Below, piece by piece: positions 34,361-45,914 of a DNA stretch of 64,000 bases. Below the pieces are notes generated by a model. That model saw only the letters and a list, made by a program, of their open reading frames with translations, was not told the origin of the DNA and made no database searches. Both the position numbers and the translations under genes were made by a program. Within the stretch, counting starts at the first letter, position 1, and each line of letters starts with the position of its first letter. Location: contig OY744616.1 in NCBI GenBank assembly GCA_963556255.1, positions 5,910,372 to 5,974,371 on the forward strand. Reading direction: 5' to 3'. Source of the DNA: Allolobophora icterica (taxonomy: Eukaryota > Annelida > Clitellata > Crassiclitellata > Lumbricidae).

Positions 34361-34540
34361 GTGGCCGATTGGTTAGAGCGCTTTCCTTGTGACGTGGAGA
34401 GTGCGGGTTCGATCCTCCTCCCCTGAACTGTTTAAGGTGTATGGACCTTGAGCAATTCCTTCATTCATTAATTGCTCAGCGCCAGCGTTTGATGCTTGGT
34501 CATCAGTTGATGGTGCTTAATAAGTGCGCTATTATATTAA
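34361..34540 (+). mobile_element. tRNA-derived SINE with an expanded tail
   Basis: GTGGCCGATTGGTTAGAGCG (A box), GCGGGTTCGATCC (B box), TTGCTCAGCGCC, and GTGCTTAATAAGTGCG. The tail runs without a break into the (AAT)n array. Confidence 0.88.
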
Positions 34541-34935
<395 letters not shown>

Positions 34936-35080
34936 TTCCTGCAATGTGTGAGTGAGACGTATGTCCGCTAATATCAATGACAAGAATTTCGTTTAAACTT
35001 ACTAAACTTTTTGGAAGAGGTCTTGTCTATTACTCACTTATGCATTTATTTCCGTAGGCGTTCTTCGATTGCTTAGTAGC
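34936..35080. other. Intergenic
   Basis: Short unique-looking sequence, no features. Confidence 0.35.
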
Positions 35081-35400
35081 TTCCAGCGTTTAACGACATC
35101 TTGTGGCTGTCAGGTCGGTTGGTGTCAGCCTTACCGTACCCCGTGTAGAGTTGAATGAGATGACAATTGCTAGTTAGTTAGTGGCTGTTTAACGACACTG
35201 TGTGATAACAAAGATCATTAGCGTCGCCTCCTCTTTTCTACAGGCTTAGGACTGGCACTGTATGGCACCAGTGTTACGTATGGTTGCATACAGATTAGTT
35301 ACTTATCACTGAGTTTATCAACAAATTTCGCGTTTACATTTTTTTTATATAGTATCTATCAAAGCCGTTTTAAAGGTGTCTAAATAGAGCAATGTATTAT
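35081..35400. repeat. Module cluster
   Basis: TTTAACGACATCTTGTGGCT at 35089, GTTTAACGACACTGTGTGAT...AGGACTGGCACT at 35187-35262, and core A on - (TATATAGTATCTATCAAAGC, TTTTAAAGGTGTCTAAATAG) at 35345-35395. Confidence 0.65.
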
Positions 35401-35479
35401 ACGATAAAATACAAAACAACAAAAGATTTATACCGCGCTTTAAATAAAAACAAGTCTTGCACGAGAGCCGCTTGCGCTT

Positions 35480-35920
35480 CATTCCTAGTCACAGAACAAT
35501 GTAAATAGATGAGTCTTTAATTTAGGTTTAAATTGAGTAACAGATGTGCATTGACGGACTCTAGTTGGAAGACTGTTTCATTCTATGGGTACTGGGACCG
35601 AGAAGGCACGACTACCAAACTTCCGGTTTGTGCGAATTACAGTATGATCTCCTCGCGTGGCCGATTGGAGTCCTCTGGAACTGGAAGCAGAACATAGCGT
35701 GACCATAAATGTCATGTACGAGGGAGAGGTTCCAAAGTGGATATGGTACATGAGGAGGGAGATTTTGAAGGCGATACGTGCGCGGATGAGAAGCCAGTGT
35801 AGTTGTTGACGGGATGGAGTTATGTGATCTCTACGGTCAAGACCTTTTATTAGTCGAACAGCAATGTGTACATGTAGAACATATGATAGGGGTTGTAGCT
35901 TCGACGAATGATGTTATTAT
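35480..35920 (+). repeat. Large dispersed repeat (TTCCAAAG...AGAAGCCAGTG type), copy 1
   Basis: Phrases such as GGAAGACTGTTTCATTC, GGGACCGAGAAGGCACGAC, GGATGAGAAGCCAGTGTAGT and GGTCAAGACC follow the same order as the repeat at 44120-45080. I recall similar phrases from dispersed repeats in other invertebrate genomes but cannot name the family. Confidence 0.4.
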
Positions 35921-36086
35921 TATCTACTGTTTGAAGATGCTTTGTGATATTTTCCTGTCCACTTACTTCCGTTATTGATACTCTCTCGCAAACGCTCTAC
36001 TTCCGTCTGGGCGTTCTTGTTGCTAGTTCTCTTGGAAGCCATCTGTCATAATTTTGAGAGTTTCTTACAATTTCGCTCCATAAAAG

Positions 36087-36425
36087 TTCAGATACATGCA
36101 AACACAATTGCATACATAGATACATACACGCAAATATACATACACGCATACATACGTACATACATATATACATACATATGTACACACTTGCACACATACA
36201 TACATATACATGCATGCATGTATATATACAGTATATTCATACACAAACATGCATACATATACATAAATATACACATGTATGCATGCATAATACATGCATA
36301 CACACATACCTATGTACACACATAATTATATATACGCATGCATGCGTATATATATATATATAACAAACATGCATAGATATACATACAAACACACACATAC
36401 ACACTTACATGCATGCATAAATGCA
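36087..36425. repeat. (ACAT/GCAT)n degenerate array
   Basis: ATACATACGC words on + with several GCATGC variants. Confidence 0.9.
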
Positions 36426-37217
36426 TGCCTATTGAGCTCGAGGGAGCTATCACCGTCATTTGACAGATTTTATTACTCCACCTTGGCCCACTTGCAAACG
36501 GCGACGTGCATTTTCCATCTAACACGATTCTGCCTCACTTATCGGAGTCTTTATCAAAATTCCGATGGGAGTTATGATCCACTTAACCCCGTCGTTTGCC
36601 CCTAGCAGCAACTGGATCAAATTTTATCGCTCGATTTATAGGTGACCGCAAGGACCGTGACTCCAGACGGTTTTAAGTGGCGAACTAAAAGACTGACTTG
36701 GATTGCGAGGGTCGATTTAGTTGTCACCTCGGCCGCTAGGGGCGTGTCAAGCCGAGCACGGTAGTTGCGGATGGCGTATCATCCCGGAAAAGCAACATAA
36801 AGCGGATTGCGTAGTGACAATGAATGAGCTGTCCATCCGGTTTCGTTTAATCTAGGAGGTTTGGTCATGAAGGAATGAGATGATCACGTGATTTCACAAC
36901 TCGGGCTCGTTCTAGAAACCTTGGTCTTAAATTGCCCAATTGACAATGCTTCCGAACCATTCAGCACAATCTAGGCTTTGAAAGCAGTGCTAGTACTCTA
37001 CTTCAATTCACATAACTGACTTCCACAGCTGGGCTATATTTTCGGCGAGTGCTTCGTAGAAAAAGGTGTTCAAGAGAATTATATCTGAAGAAGTCAAAGC
37101 TCCTCAGATCCTGGAAGTTAATTGCTCTCGGAAGTATATACAACGATAAGCTATCATGTTCCGGAGAACCGTTGGAAATGATTTGTTCCAGCAGACACTT
37201 CAACCCCTCTGACAACT
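36426..37217. other. Intergenic, no recognised gene
   Basis: About 790 bp of mixed sequence, fairly GC-rich at 36640-36800. No domain, splice pattern or module found. Confidence 0.35.
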
Positions 37218-37400
37218 GTAGTACGCAGCGCTCGTCAATAAGCTGGTTCCCTGCGCTTAGCTTTAGAGTAGCGCTTAAGAAACTTGGAGTTTACGATTAC
37301 GATTACGGTTACGGTTACGATTATGATTACGGATCTGGTTACGGTTACGGTTACGGTTACGATAGCGGTTATAGTTACGATAACGGTTACGGTTATGGTA
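37218..37400 (+). repeat. Retroelement 3' tail with expanded (GATTAC/GGTTAC)n
   Basis: GTACGCAGCGCTCGTCAATA, CCCTGCGCTTAG, AGCGCTTAAGAAACTTGGAG, then about 110 bp of GATTAC/GGTTAC hexamers grown from the tail. Confidence 0.75.
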
Positions 37401-37649
37401 CGATTCCAGTCAAGATTACGCAGATTGTCTCGCAATAATCAAATCTAATTTGATGGCTTCCACATATAATCTGTTATCAGAGTAAGCAAAGCTTCAGTCG
37501 ATGTTTGATTTTTTTTATATTGGTAGTCAAAATCGTACTTCGAGTTGAGAAGTCAAAAGCCGATAAGTTAGTCAAAAATCGTAAATTACTAAAGTGCTAG
37601 TTAAACACTGAACCAGGACTTACGCTTACAGAATGAGAATTAAGGATGT

Positions 37650-38020
37650 TGGACTCATGATGGGTTATTGGTTAGAACGCTCTCTTTAGACACCTTTAGA
37701 GTACTGTCATAAAATGCTATATAAGTATGGAGCCAGGTAGCCCATAATATTGATTCCCATAGAAGACTTAGTCATAATTATTGTTCATGTAAATGCGACG
37801 TCACATTCATGACGACCACAAGATGTCGTTAAACACTCGAAACTATTACTGCAGTGAGTAACTACTTAGGTCAGAGCTATCGCCTTAGACACCTTTTAAG
37901 CGGTGTCAACCGATGCAATATAAGAATGGGACCACAGACCAGTATACAATTGTTCACATCTAGCATATCGGATGGAACACGATGGGCGATTAAGTGTTGA
38001 ACGGGTGTAAGTGTAAACTG
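37650..38020 (+). repeat. Core A module, two copies
   Basis: GGGTTATTGGTTAGAACGCT with TCTCTTTAGACACCTTTAGA and ATGCTATATAAG at 37663-37730. CGCCTTAGACACCTTTTAAG with GATGCAATATAAG at 37880-37926. CACAAGATGTCGTTAAACAC lies between them at 37817. Confidence 0.68.
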
Positions 38021-38030
38021 TGGGACAAAG

Positions 38031-38205
38031 TGTGATTGGGTAGAGCACTCCGCCTTGTAACGCGGAGAGGGTTCGATCCTCCTCCTCTAAGACAGTTACT
38101 GTGTACGGACCTCGAGCAAGTCCTTCACTGACAAATGCTCAGCGCCATCGACTGATGCTTGGTCGTTAGATAGTGGCGCTTAATAAATGCGTAAGAACAA
38201 TTGAA
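38031..38205 (+). mobile_element. tRNA-derived SINE
   Basis: GTGATTGGGTAGAGCACTCC, CGCCTTGTAACGCGGAGAGG, GGTTCGATCC, AAATGCTCAGCGCCATCGAC, GTGGCGCTTAATAAATGCG. Well preserved. Confidence 0.88.
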
Positions 38206-38459
38206 TGGCTGAGCATTGCGTCAATCTCTCTTTGTAGGCCAGAGTTGCAGGGCGTTGGCAAGCAGAAGGATTTTGTTTTCGGTTGTTAAAGCCAAACTGC
38301 CGTATTATCTCTATTATTAATGGACAAACCTTTTGAGATATAGATATGTTTGTGAAAGTATGTGGCAAGACAAACGACTTTCGCTATCATGTTTATTCTC
38401 GCTCTAGACAACATGTCGGTCCAGAGAGGGCAGCAGTGGCCCATAGCAGGTCAGTTATG
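38206..38459. other. Intergenic
   Basis: No feature seen. Confidence 0.35.
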
Positions 38460-39015
38460 GGTGTATGTACGCATGTATGTATGTATGTATGATGGACATG
38501 TAAGTATGTAAGTATATGTGTATGTATGTATGCATGTGTGTAGGTATGTACATTTATGTATCTATGTATGTATGTATGTATGTATGTATGTATGTATGTA
38601 TGTATGTATGTATGTATGTATGTATGTATGTATGTATGTATGTATGTATGTATGCATGTTTGTGTGTGTTTACCCAGGTAGGCATGTATGTACGTATGCA
38701 TGTTTGTATGTGTGTATGCATGTATGTATGTATGTATGTATGTATGTATGTATGTATGTATGTACTTATGTATGTACGTATGTATGTATGTATGTATGTA
38801 TGTATGTATGTATGTATGTATGTATGTATGTATGTTGTATGTATGTATGTATGTATGTATGTATGTATGTATGTATGTATGTATGTATGTATGTATGTAT
38901 GTACGTATGTATGTATGTATGTATGTATGTATGTATGTATGTATGTATGTATGTATGTACGTATGCATGTTTGTATGTGTGTATGTATATGTATGTATGT
39001 ATGTGTGTGTGTTTA
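38460..39015. repeat. (GTAT)n microsatellite, over 500 bp
   Basis: ATGTATGT with GCATGTTTGTGTG-type interruptions. A single-base phase slip lies at about 38835. Frames on both strands translate as MYVC or HTYI strings only. Confidence 0.96.
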
Positions 39016-39279
39016 TGTAAGTTTGTATCAGTACACTTAATAAAGCGCAATTTAACTGCATCTAAAAGCGTTGTCTTCCGATTATAGTTTGGCGACTGTT
39101 TCTCATTGCCAGACAATTAATGTACTGTCAGCTCTTAGTTGTTTGAGTTTCGTGACTGTGGCTCACGAGTAGACAGTATAATGGTAATGTAGGCTTTTCA
39201 TGGTAATAGATTGGTTAAGAACCAATCACAAGAATGTAGTCGCTAACACTTCGTGTTCATTGCTGCCTCTCGGACTCCT
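39016..39279. other. Intergenic
   Basis: AATAAAGCG at about 39040 resembles a SINE or LINE 3' end but lacks the body. Nothing else. Confidence 0.3.
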
Positions 39280-39665
39280 TCTTGTTCTTCTTTTTGTTCT
39301 TTTTGTTCTTCTCGTTCTTCTTGGCTCTTGTTCTTGTTCTTGTTCTTGTTCTTCTTCTTCTTCTTCTTCTTCTTCATCTCCTTCTTCTTCTTCGGCTTCT
39401 TCTTCCTCCTCCTCCTCCTCCTCCTCCTCTTCTACTCTCCTCCCTTCTCCCTCCTATTCTTATTCCTCGTGTTCCTCTTCTTCTTCCTACTACTTTTCTT
39501 CGTCTTCATCGCCTTTTCCTCCTCTTCCTCCTCCTACTCCTCCTGCTCCTTTTCCACCTCCTGCTCCTCCTCCTCCTCCTCGTGTTCTTCTTCTTCATGT
39601 CCCCCCACTTCTTTTATTCGTCTTTATCGTCATCTCCTCCTCCTCGTCCTCTTCCTCCTCTCCTG
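39280..39665. repeat. Pyrimidine-rich (TTC/TCC)n tract
   Basis: TTGTTCTTCTTC then CCTCCTCC words on +. Confidence 0.9.
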
Positions 39666-39666
39666 T

Positions 39667-39812
39667 TCAAGTCAAGTCAAGTCAAGTCAAGTCAAGTTTA
39701 TTGAAACCATTCTGTCAAGGCAAAATAATTGCAAAGATGTACACTAGTCGTAAATGGTAACAAGGAAGCCCCAGAAGGGATAACAATCCCGCTACTAGGG
39801 CACCTGCGTAAC
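39667..39812 (-). mobile_element. Non-LTR retrotransposon 3' end, copy 2
   Basis: Read on the minus strand: TAGCGGGATTGTTATCCCTT, CTGGGGCTTCC, TTTCAATAAA, then (CTTGA)n. It matches the 3' UTR hairpin block and tail style of 2020-2917. Confidence 0.7.
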
Positions 39813-39882
39813 AAAAATAGTAGTACATCAAGATGGCAACACATTATATGCCTTGAAACACTTTGAACAAAGTTGTGATAAT

Positions 39883-39933
39883 GAGGTTAAGCCAACACAT
39901 CAACATAAATTATTGATGTGTTGGCTTAACCTC
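39883..39933. repeat. Perfect 21-bp hairpin
   Basis: GAGGTTAAGCCAACACATCAA (39883-39903), loop CATAAATTA and the exact complement at 39913-39933. It lies 56 bp upstream of the receptor exon. Confidence 0.9.
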
Positions 39934-39989
39934 CTTCTTTAACACGACACTTTCTAAGTAACTCAATCTTCTAATTCTTCTGATTCCAG

Positions 39990-40498
39990 ATCGCTCTAAT
40001 CAATGGATCTGCTGTCCTTGACGTCTCACTCAATCCTCCCACTATCCTCCGAATCCTCCGTCGATCTCCACCTCACCTCCAACCCATCCAACCCTCCTCC
40101 ACCTCCATCATTCCTCCCCCACTCGATCCATTCCTCTTCGACTACGCCATCCAGTTGGACGACCTTGACTCCGCCCGTCACCAGTGGACCGACGATCGGG
40201 CCTTCCTGCCGACGACCATCACCTACTCCCCTCACCTCTTCATCGGTGTCCTGGGCAATGCCATCGTGGCCTGCGCTCTCCTGGGGATTCCCGTGCCCGC
40301 AGTCCCACGTCGTCGTTCCTGGCCAGCCTGGCGTTGGCCGATATCCTCTTCCTTGTCGTCCTGTGTCCCGTATGAGGTCGTGGCGAAAAGATCCTCAGTC
40401 TGGTCTGGAGGGAACTTCATGTGCAAGATGGCCGGGTTCGTAGAGTTGCTGTCTGGCTGCACATCAGTCCTCAATCTTACGGCTGTCAGCATTGAAAG
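39990..40498 (+). CDS. Class A G-protein-coupled receptor, exon with N-terminal region and TM1-TM3
   Basis: A pyrimidine-rich acceptor (CTTCTGATTCCAG, ending 39989) opens a frame that reads to a donor, AG|GTTGGT, at 40498/40499. The N-terminal part has an NGS glycosylation site and the acidic stretch FDYAIQLDDLDSARH. TM1 shows PHLFIGVLGNAIVACALL with the family's GN. TM2 shows FLASLALADILFLVVLC with the LAxAD motif, but in another frame. The first frame then resumes with FMCKMAGF (the TM3 cysteine) and TSVLNLTAVSIER. Two opposite one-base slips, at CCC 40290-40292 and CCC 40367-40369, flank TM2. No ATG is in frame before TM1, so the start should lie in an upstream exon. An ATG at 40003 is in another frame. 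Such receptors sit in the plasma membrane and signal through G proteins. The subfamily (probably peptide receptor) is not resolved. Confidence 0.82.
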
Positions 40499-40505
40499 GT
40501 TGGTT

Positions 40506-40507
40506 CA

Positions 40508-40561
<54 letters not shown>

Positions 40562-40650
40562 CATCTGCCTATATGTCTGTGTATCTGTCTTTCTGACTGT
40601 ACATCTGTCTGTCTGTCTACCCATCTTTCTGTTTGTCTGTCTATGTGGCA
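40506..40650. repeat. (CTGT)n microsatellite at a splice donor
   Basis: It begins within ten bases of the receptor exon's donor site. Confidence 0.93.
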
Positions 40651-40750
40651 TTGATAGGATAGCTAAAAATGGCCTACAGAAAAACGTACATACATACATA
40701 TGAATACTACATACACGCATACAGAATTTGCAACTACAACTAAAATTACT

Positions 40751-40925
40751 TGTAAATTAGACTCATATAACCTTTCAGAATGGGACTTTGTCTTCTTTTG
40801 TGAACTGAGCTTTAGCGACCTTTGTGAATGGGACTTTATCTTCCTTTGCGAATGGAACTTTGTCTTCCTTTGTCAATGGGACTTTTATCTTCCTTTACTT
40901 GGTGAACCTTTTCTGAATGGGACTT
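40751..40925. repeat. About 24-bp minisatellite
   Basis: Diverged units of AATGGGACTTTGTCTTCCTT plus TGTG, about six to seven copies. Confidence 0.8.
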
Positions 40926-41069
40926 AGTAGACGTTGTGGAAGATTATCGTTGCCGGAAGGAACCCGGAAACTCGGTTATGGCAACGAACCGGAAGGAGAT
41001 TATGGAGTGGCTGGAAAGAGAACTCCATGGGACGAATGGGATATGTATCCATTAAACCCACTCTGTCAC

Positions 41070-41740
<671 letters not shown>

Positions 41741-41794
41741 TTTGGAGAGACAAATAGGAGAGGCATGGAGAATTGAATATGTCGAGGTAGAGGA

Positions 41795-41935
41795 AGTGGA
41801 AAAGGATTAATATTATAAATACGCACTCATTTAGAGCCACTGCCTAATGACCAAGCATCAATCGATGGCGCTGAGCAATTTGAGTGAAGGACTTGCTCAA
41901 TGTCCCTACAGAGTAAACGTCTCAGGGGAGAAGGG
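41795..41935 (-). mobile_element. SINE, minus strand, head truncated
   Basis: Minus strand: CTGAGACGTTTACTCTGTAG, GGACATTGAGCAAGTCCTTC, TTGCTCAGCGCCATCGATTG, then GTGGCTCTAAATGAGTGCG and a TATAATATTAATCC tail. Confidence 0.78.
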
Positions 41936-42430
41936 TCGACCCTATAACTCACAGGATCACTCCATGTTCGCTTCAAGTAAAACGACGAAACGGTTAATCA
42001 TAGAAGAGAGAAACCTGGTCGAGATCAGTCAGGTCATCAAATATAATTTAATGGACTGATAATGTAATCTAACTAGGCATTTATGTTGCTCCTTCATCGC
42101 CCGCACCAAAGCTATAAAGAAAGTCGTTCTGCTCGTAGGGATCATTCATCTTTTTATGACAGTCATTTGGGCTTTCATTTCCCAATGCGACACCAGCGTC
42201 CCTTGCGCTGCGCTGCTTGACGTCTTCACCTAGTTTTATGAGATATTCACTTCCGGTTGCAATCGATCAAGCGACCTCCGACGAGCGTTTCATCACGACG
42301 TCGTTTCCTGTCATTGACTCCAGCAAATGTTTCTTCGTCAGATATTAAATATTTCTTCCGCGGGTAATATATCAATATATCAATGTTTTGCCGTCAGATG
42401 TTTCATATTTGACGTCAGACTCGATTCGTA
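41936..42430. other. Intronic, no recognised feature
   Basis: Mixed unique-looking sequence. Confidence 0.35.
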
Positions 42431-42790
42431 TGTTTAGAACAGATCTTTTTATTTCTCCGAAAGATATTCATATTTCTCCTTTAGATATACGCATTTCTCC
42501 ATTAAATAGTCATATTTCTCTTTTAGATATACGTATTTCTCTGTAAAATAGTCATATTTGAATATTTATCTTTTACATATACGTTTCTTTCCGTAAAATA
42601 TTCATATTTCTCCTTTAGATGTACATTTTTTCTCCACCATATATTCATATTTCCACTTTAGATATTCGAATTTCTATAACAGATATTCATATTTCTCCGT
42701 CATGGTTTAGTATTTCTTGGCCATGTACTCATTTTTTCCCGTTAGATTTTCGTATCTCTCCGCCTCATATTCAAGTTTCTAAGTCTGATC
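42431..42790. repeat. About 21-bp degenerate minisatellite
   Basis: Units of TATTCATATTTCTCCTTTAG with considerable divergence, roughly 16 copies. Confidence 0.75.
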
Positions 42791-42963
42791 TTATCTTTCT
42801 CAAATACACGACTGGTTGCTTTGTTGTTTCACAGTGTGGAAAAGGTAATGCAACATAACGTAAGGAGTTTGAACGGAACAACTGTCGGAATGTTTAATAT
42901 ACACGAGTATTCCCTTTGAAAGTTATACTTTGTTTACTCTTGTATGCGTACTGCTGTGAGTGG

Positions 42964-42965
<2 letters not shown>

Positions 42966-43021
<56 letters not shown>
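42966..43021. repeat. (AATC)n microsatellite
   Basis: About 14 clean units. The same motif is greatly expanded at 56890-57590. Confidence 0.95.
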
Positions 43022-43069
43022 GTAAAGGCTCAAGAATCACGTTAGTACAGGCCAGTTCAGACACCTGAT

Positions 43070-43483
43070 CATAGGCGCCGACTTTTGCTTTTGTCTCTGG
43101 TTGCCTGGGTCCTCTCTCCCGCTCCCTTCCCCCTTCCCACTCTCTTTCTGTAGGTGAGTTTTAGCGGATTTTCGGATAATGAAATTGTTTTCTTGTCAAA
43201 CGTTACGAGGTTAGAAAAGTATTGGAAATCGGTGACGACGTTCCAGTGTTATTTATTATTTTTAAAATAATAAATAAATAAATATTTTATTTATGTACAG
43301 GCTATGACTGTAAGATCATGCAATGTTGGGTATTTGTGTTGCAGTTGTACTTCTGAAGTTGTGAGATTACTTAGCTGTAAAAATTTGAATTTAAGGTCCG
43401 AATTCTTCTTGGTGCCACGCACCCACTGAGCTTTCTATCTGGGTGCATTCACACCCAAGGCTCCCAAGGAGTCGGCGCCTATG
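43070..43483. mobile_element. hAT-like MITE, 414 bp
   Basis: The ends CATAGGCGCCGACT and AGTCGGCGCCTATG pair perfectly over 14 bp. The exact 8-bp duplication CACCTGAT lies at 43062-43069 and 43484-43491. Confidence 0.92.
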
Positions 43484-43550
43484 CACCTGATGTCTACTGA
43501 AGAAAGGGTAGAATTTATTTGTTTCAATTCAATTTCATTTGTGGAACACA

Positions 43551-43635
43551 GTATCCGATTACTTAGAGTGCTCGCATTTTTAACGCGGAGAGTAGGCCTA
43601 CTGCTTCTAGCCTCCTCCGCCGAGAAGGGGGTCAT
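43551..43635 (+). mobile_element. SINE head
   Basis: GTATCCGATTACTTAGAGTG, TCGCATTTTTAACGCGGAGA, then a decayed B box CTTCTAGCCTCC and GAGAAGG. No tail follows. Confidence 0.6.
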
Positions 43636-44120
43636 TGATCAATCAGTTTTGGTGCCAGGTCAGAATCCGGGGGAGGGAATAGGTTGCTCGCATTGGCATA
43701 TGTATATTTTACGGTATATCAGCAAAAAATTGGTTTTTCTATATAAAGTGTATATTTCTAGATGAAACAACATGTTGATGCATTTGTAACATCGAGGCAG
43801 CGTAAATACCCGGCAGTTATGTAAGATTTCTTCGTTAACGCTTTAGACCTTATGACCTACAAATGCTTTATGTGCATTTCTGAGATAATGCGCTTGTGTG
43901 TGATTCGGCGCGGATCGCTCTGTTACTACGAGGCACAAAAAGTCAACCGTAGAACTGCCTGTGTTGCGGAATCGTCTTCTAGTTGCACCGTTCTCGAAAA
44001 AAGAAGCGGGTAATGTTTTTAGGGCGATCCAGTCAAGTTAGAAGCTGAAACGAATTAATTTTAATTAATTAATTAATTTAATTTTCATTCATTTATTCAG
44101 ATAATTTAGATTGCGCCTTT
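43636..44120. other. Intronic, no recognised feature
   Basis: TTAATTAATTAATT at about 44055. Nothing else. Confidence 0.35.
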
Positions 44121-45086
44121 CAAGAGACCTACCCAGAGGCGCTCCCAGCCCAGACACAGCAAAAGAAATGTGATTTGATGGATTTATAAAAAGCAGGCGA
44201 GTTTAACCGTGACAGCAAGCGCAGTTCTTAGAGGGAGGCTATTCCAAATGGAGGACTCCACAACCGAAAAGGCCCGACGCTGTCTAATAGCAGTACGAGC
44301 ACTCGGGGCCAAAAGCTTCCCCCTTACCGAAGAGAGAGAGTTCAACGGACTGCAAGGTCAGAGACAGATCAACAAAGATCTATAGGCGTAGACTCTGGGG
44401 AGGGGGCAGCCCGGGCACGTTCCCCCAATAATTGAGATAGACTGTACTCACAATGCAACAAGTGTAGAATGAATAACCAAATACTTTGGACAAGTTTACG
44501 CCAGACAGGTTGGAGGATGGAGCACAGCCTAGAAGGCACCGCAAAGCAAGTACAACAACTCGACAGGGTATGCGCTGAGAAACAGGGAGCCAGTGAAGGA
44601 CATCACGCATATAGGCCAGGAGCGTAGCCAGACTTAAATTCAAGAGGAGGCAAAAATCTTGACAAAAAATGTGATGACCTTTTTTCGGAGATTGCTGCCC
44701 AAAGAAATTGATGACCTTTTTTGGGAGATTCCTCTGTAAAAAATTTCATGACCTTTTTTGGGATTTCTTCTTAAATTTCTTCTCTGGGGGCCAGGATTCA
44801 CCGTTCAAGAGGAGGCAACATCTCCAGGTGCAGGGCAATAGCCCAAGGAAAATTTTTAAATTTATAAAACAAGAGGAGGCAACTGCCTCCTCTTGCCTCA
44901 ATGTAGCTACGCCTATGATATAGGCAGAGACTGGAGTATGTTTAGGAAGATTGCCAATGAGGCGAACCGCTGAGCCAAGACTCCTATCAAGCGCCCAATT
45001 AGCCCAAGAGGCAGACCTACAAGTACCGCACTGCAGTGATCAAGTCTACTAGTGACAAAAGCATGCACAAGAGCCACAATAACATT
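44120..45086 (+). repeat. Large dispersed repeat, copy 2, interrupted by a MITE
   Basis: AGAGGGAGGCTATTCCAAAT, GAAAAGGCCCGACGCTGTC and GGGAGCCAGTGAAGGACATC come before the MITE. GAGACTGGAGTATG, GCACTGCAGTGATCAAGTC and AAAGCATGCACAAGAGCC come after. The two parts join cleanly when the MITE and one target copy are removed. It runs into (GT)n at 45088. It parallels 35480-35920. Confidence 0.5.
44617..44917. mobile_element. hAT-like MITE, 301 bp
   Basis: The ends are CAGGAGCGTAGCCAG and TGTAGCTACGCCTATG. The exact 8-bp duplication ATATAGGC lies at 44609-44616 and 44918-44925. The interior has three copies of TGATGACCTTTTTTGGGAG-type sequence and AGAGGAGGCAA near both ends. Confidence 0.9.
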
Positions 45087-45087
45087 G

Positions 45088-45330
<243 letters not shown>

Positions 45331-45384
45331 CGTATACGCCATGTGAAATACCATGCAAGAACAGAAGCGACACAGGGAAACCTG

Positions 45385-45584
45385 NNNNNNNNNNNNNNNN
45401 NNNNNNNNNNNNNNNNNNNNNNNNNNNNNNNNNNNNNNNNNNNNNNNNNNNNNNNNNNNNNNNNNNNNNNNNNNNNNNNNNNNNNNNNNNNNNNNNNNNN
45501 NNNNNNNNNNNNNNNNNNNNNNNNNNNNNNNNNNNNNNNNNNNNNNNNNNNNNNNNNNNNNNNNNNNNNNNNNNNNNNNNNNNN
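45385..45584. other. Assembly gap, exactly 200 N
   Basis: A round-number run of N, so its true size is unknown. Reading frames that cross it are meaningless. Confidence 0.99.
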
Positions 45585-45914
45585 AGATATTTGTTGAGCT
45601 GGCGACTTAGTCCCGGTAGATACAATCCCGCTAGATACAATCCCGCTAGATGCCCGCGGACTTGGATGCACTGTACTGGATAGTTTATGATCAGCCACCG
45701 ACGGACCCAACCGGCGGGTGATTGAAGGAGGAGAAGACGGGGGCCTGGACTGTGGTCGCCCGCCGCCGCCGCCGCTAGGTCTCGGAGTCTTTTCCCGTCG
45801 TCTTGTAATCTGTGGAGCGGTGGAGAAGGAGGAGTTTTCAAAGAGAATGGAATCGAGTTGCGATACCTCCCTTGGGATAGCAGCGTTCTGATGACAAATG
45901 AGCGATTCGACAGA
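45585..45914. other. Intronic, no recognised feature
   Basis: A short TAGATACAATCCCGC tandem (45618-45650) and a (CCG)n run near 45763. Confidence 0.4.

Noticed and set aside
34361..34440. Functional tRNA-Thr genes at SINE heads
   Set aside because: They lack paired acceptor stems and always continue into the same SINE body.
40155..40703. Single 182-codon receptor-like protein in one frame
   Set aside because: It reads through TM2 in the wrong frame and on into the (CTGT)n intron. The two-slip exon model ending at 40498 explains the motifs better.
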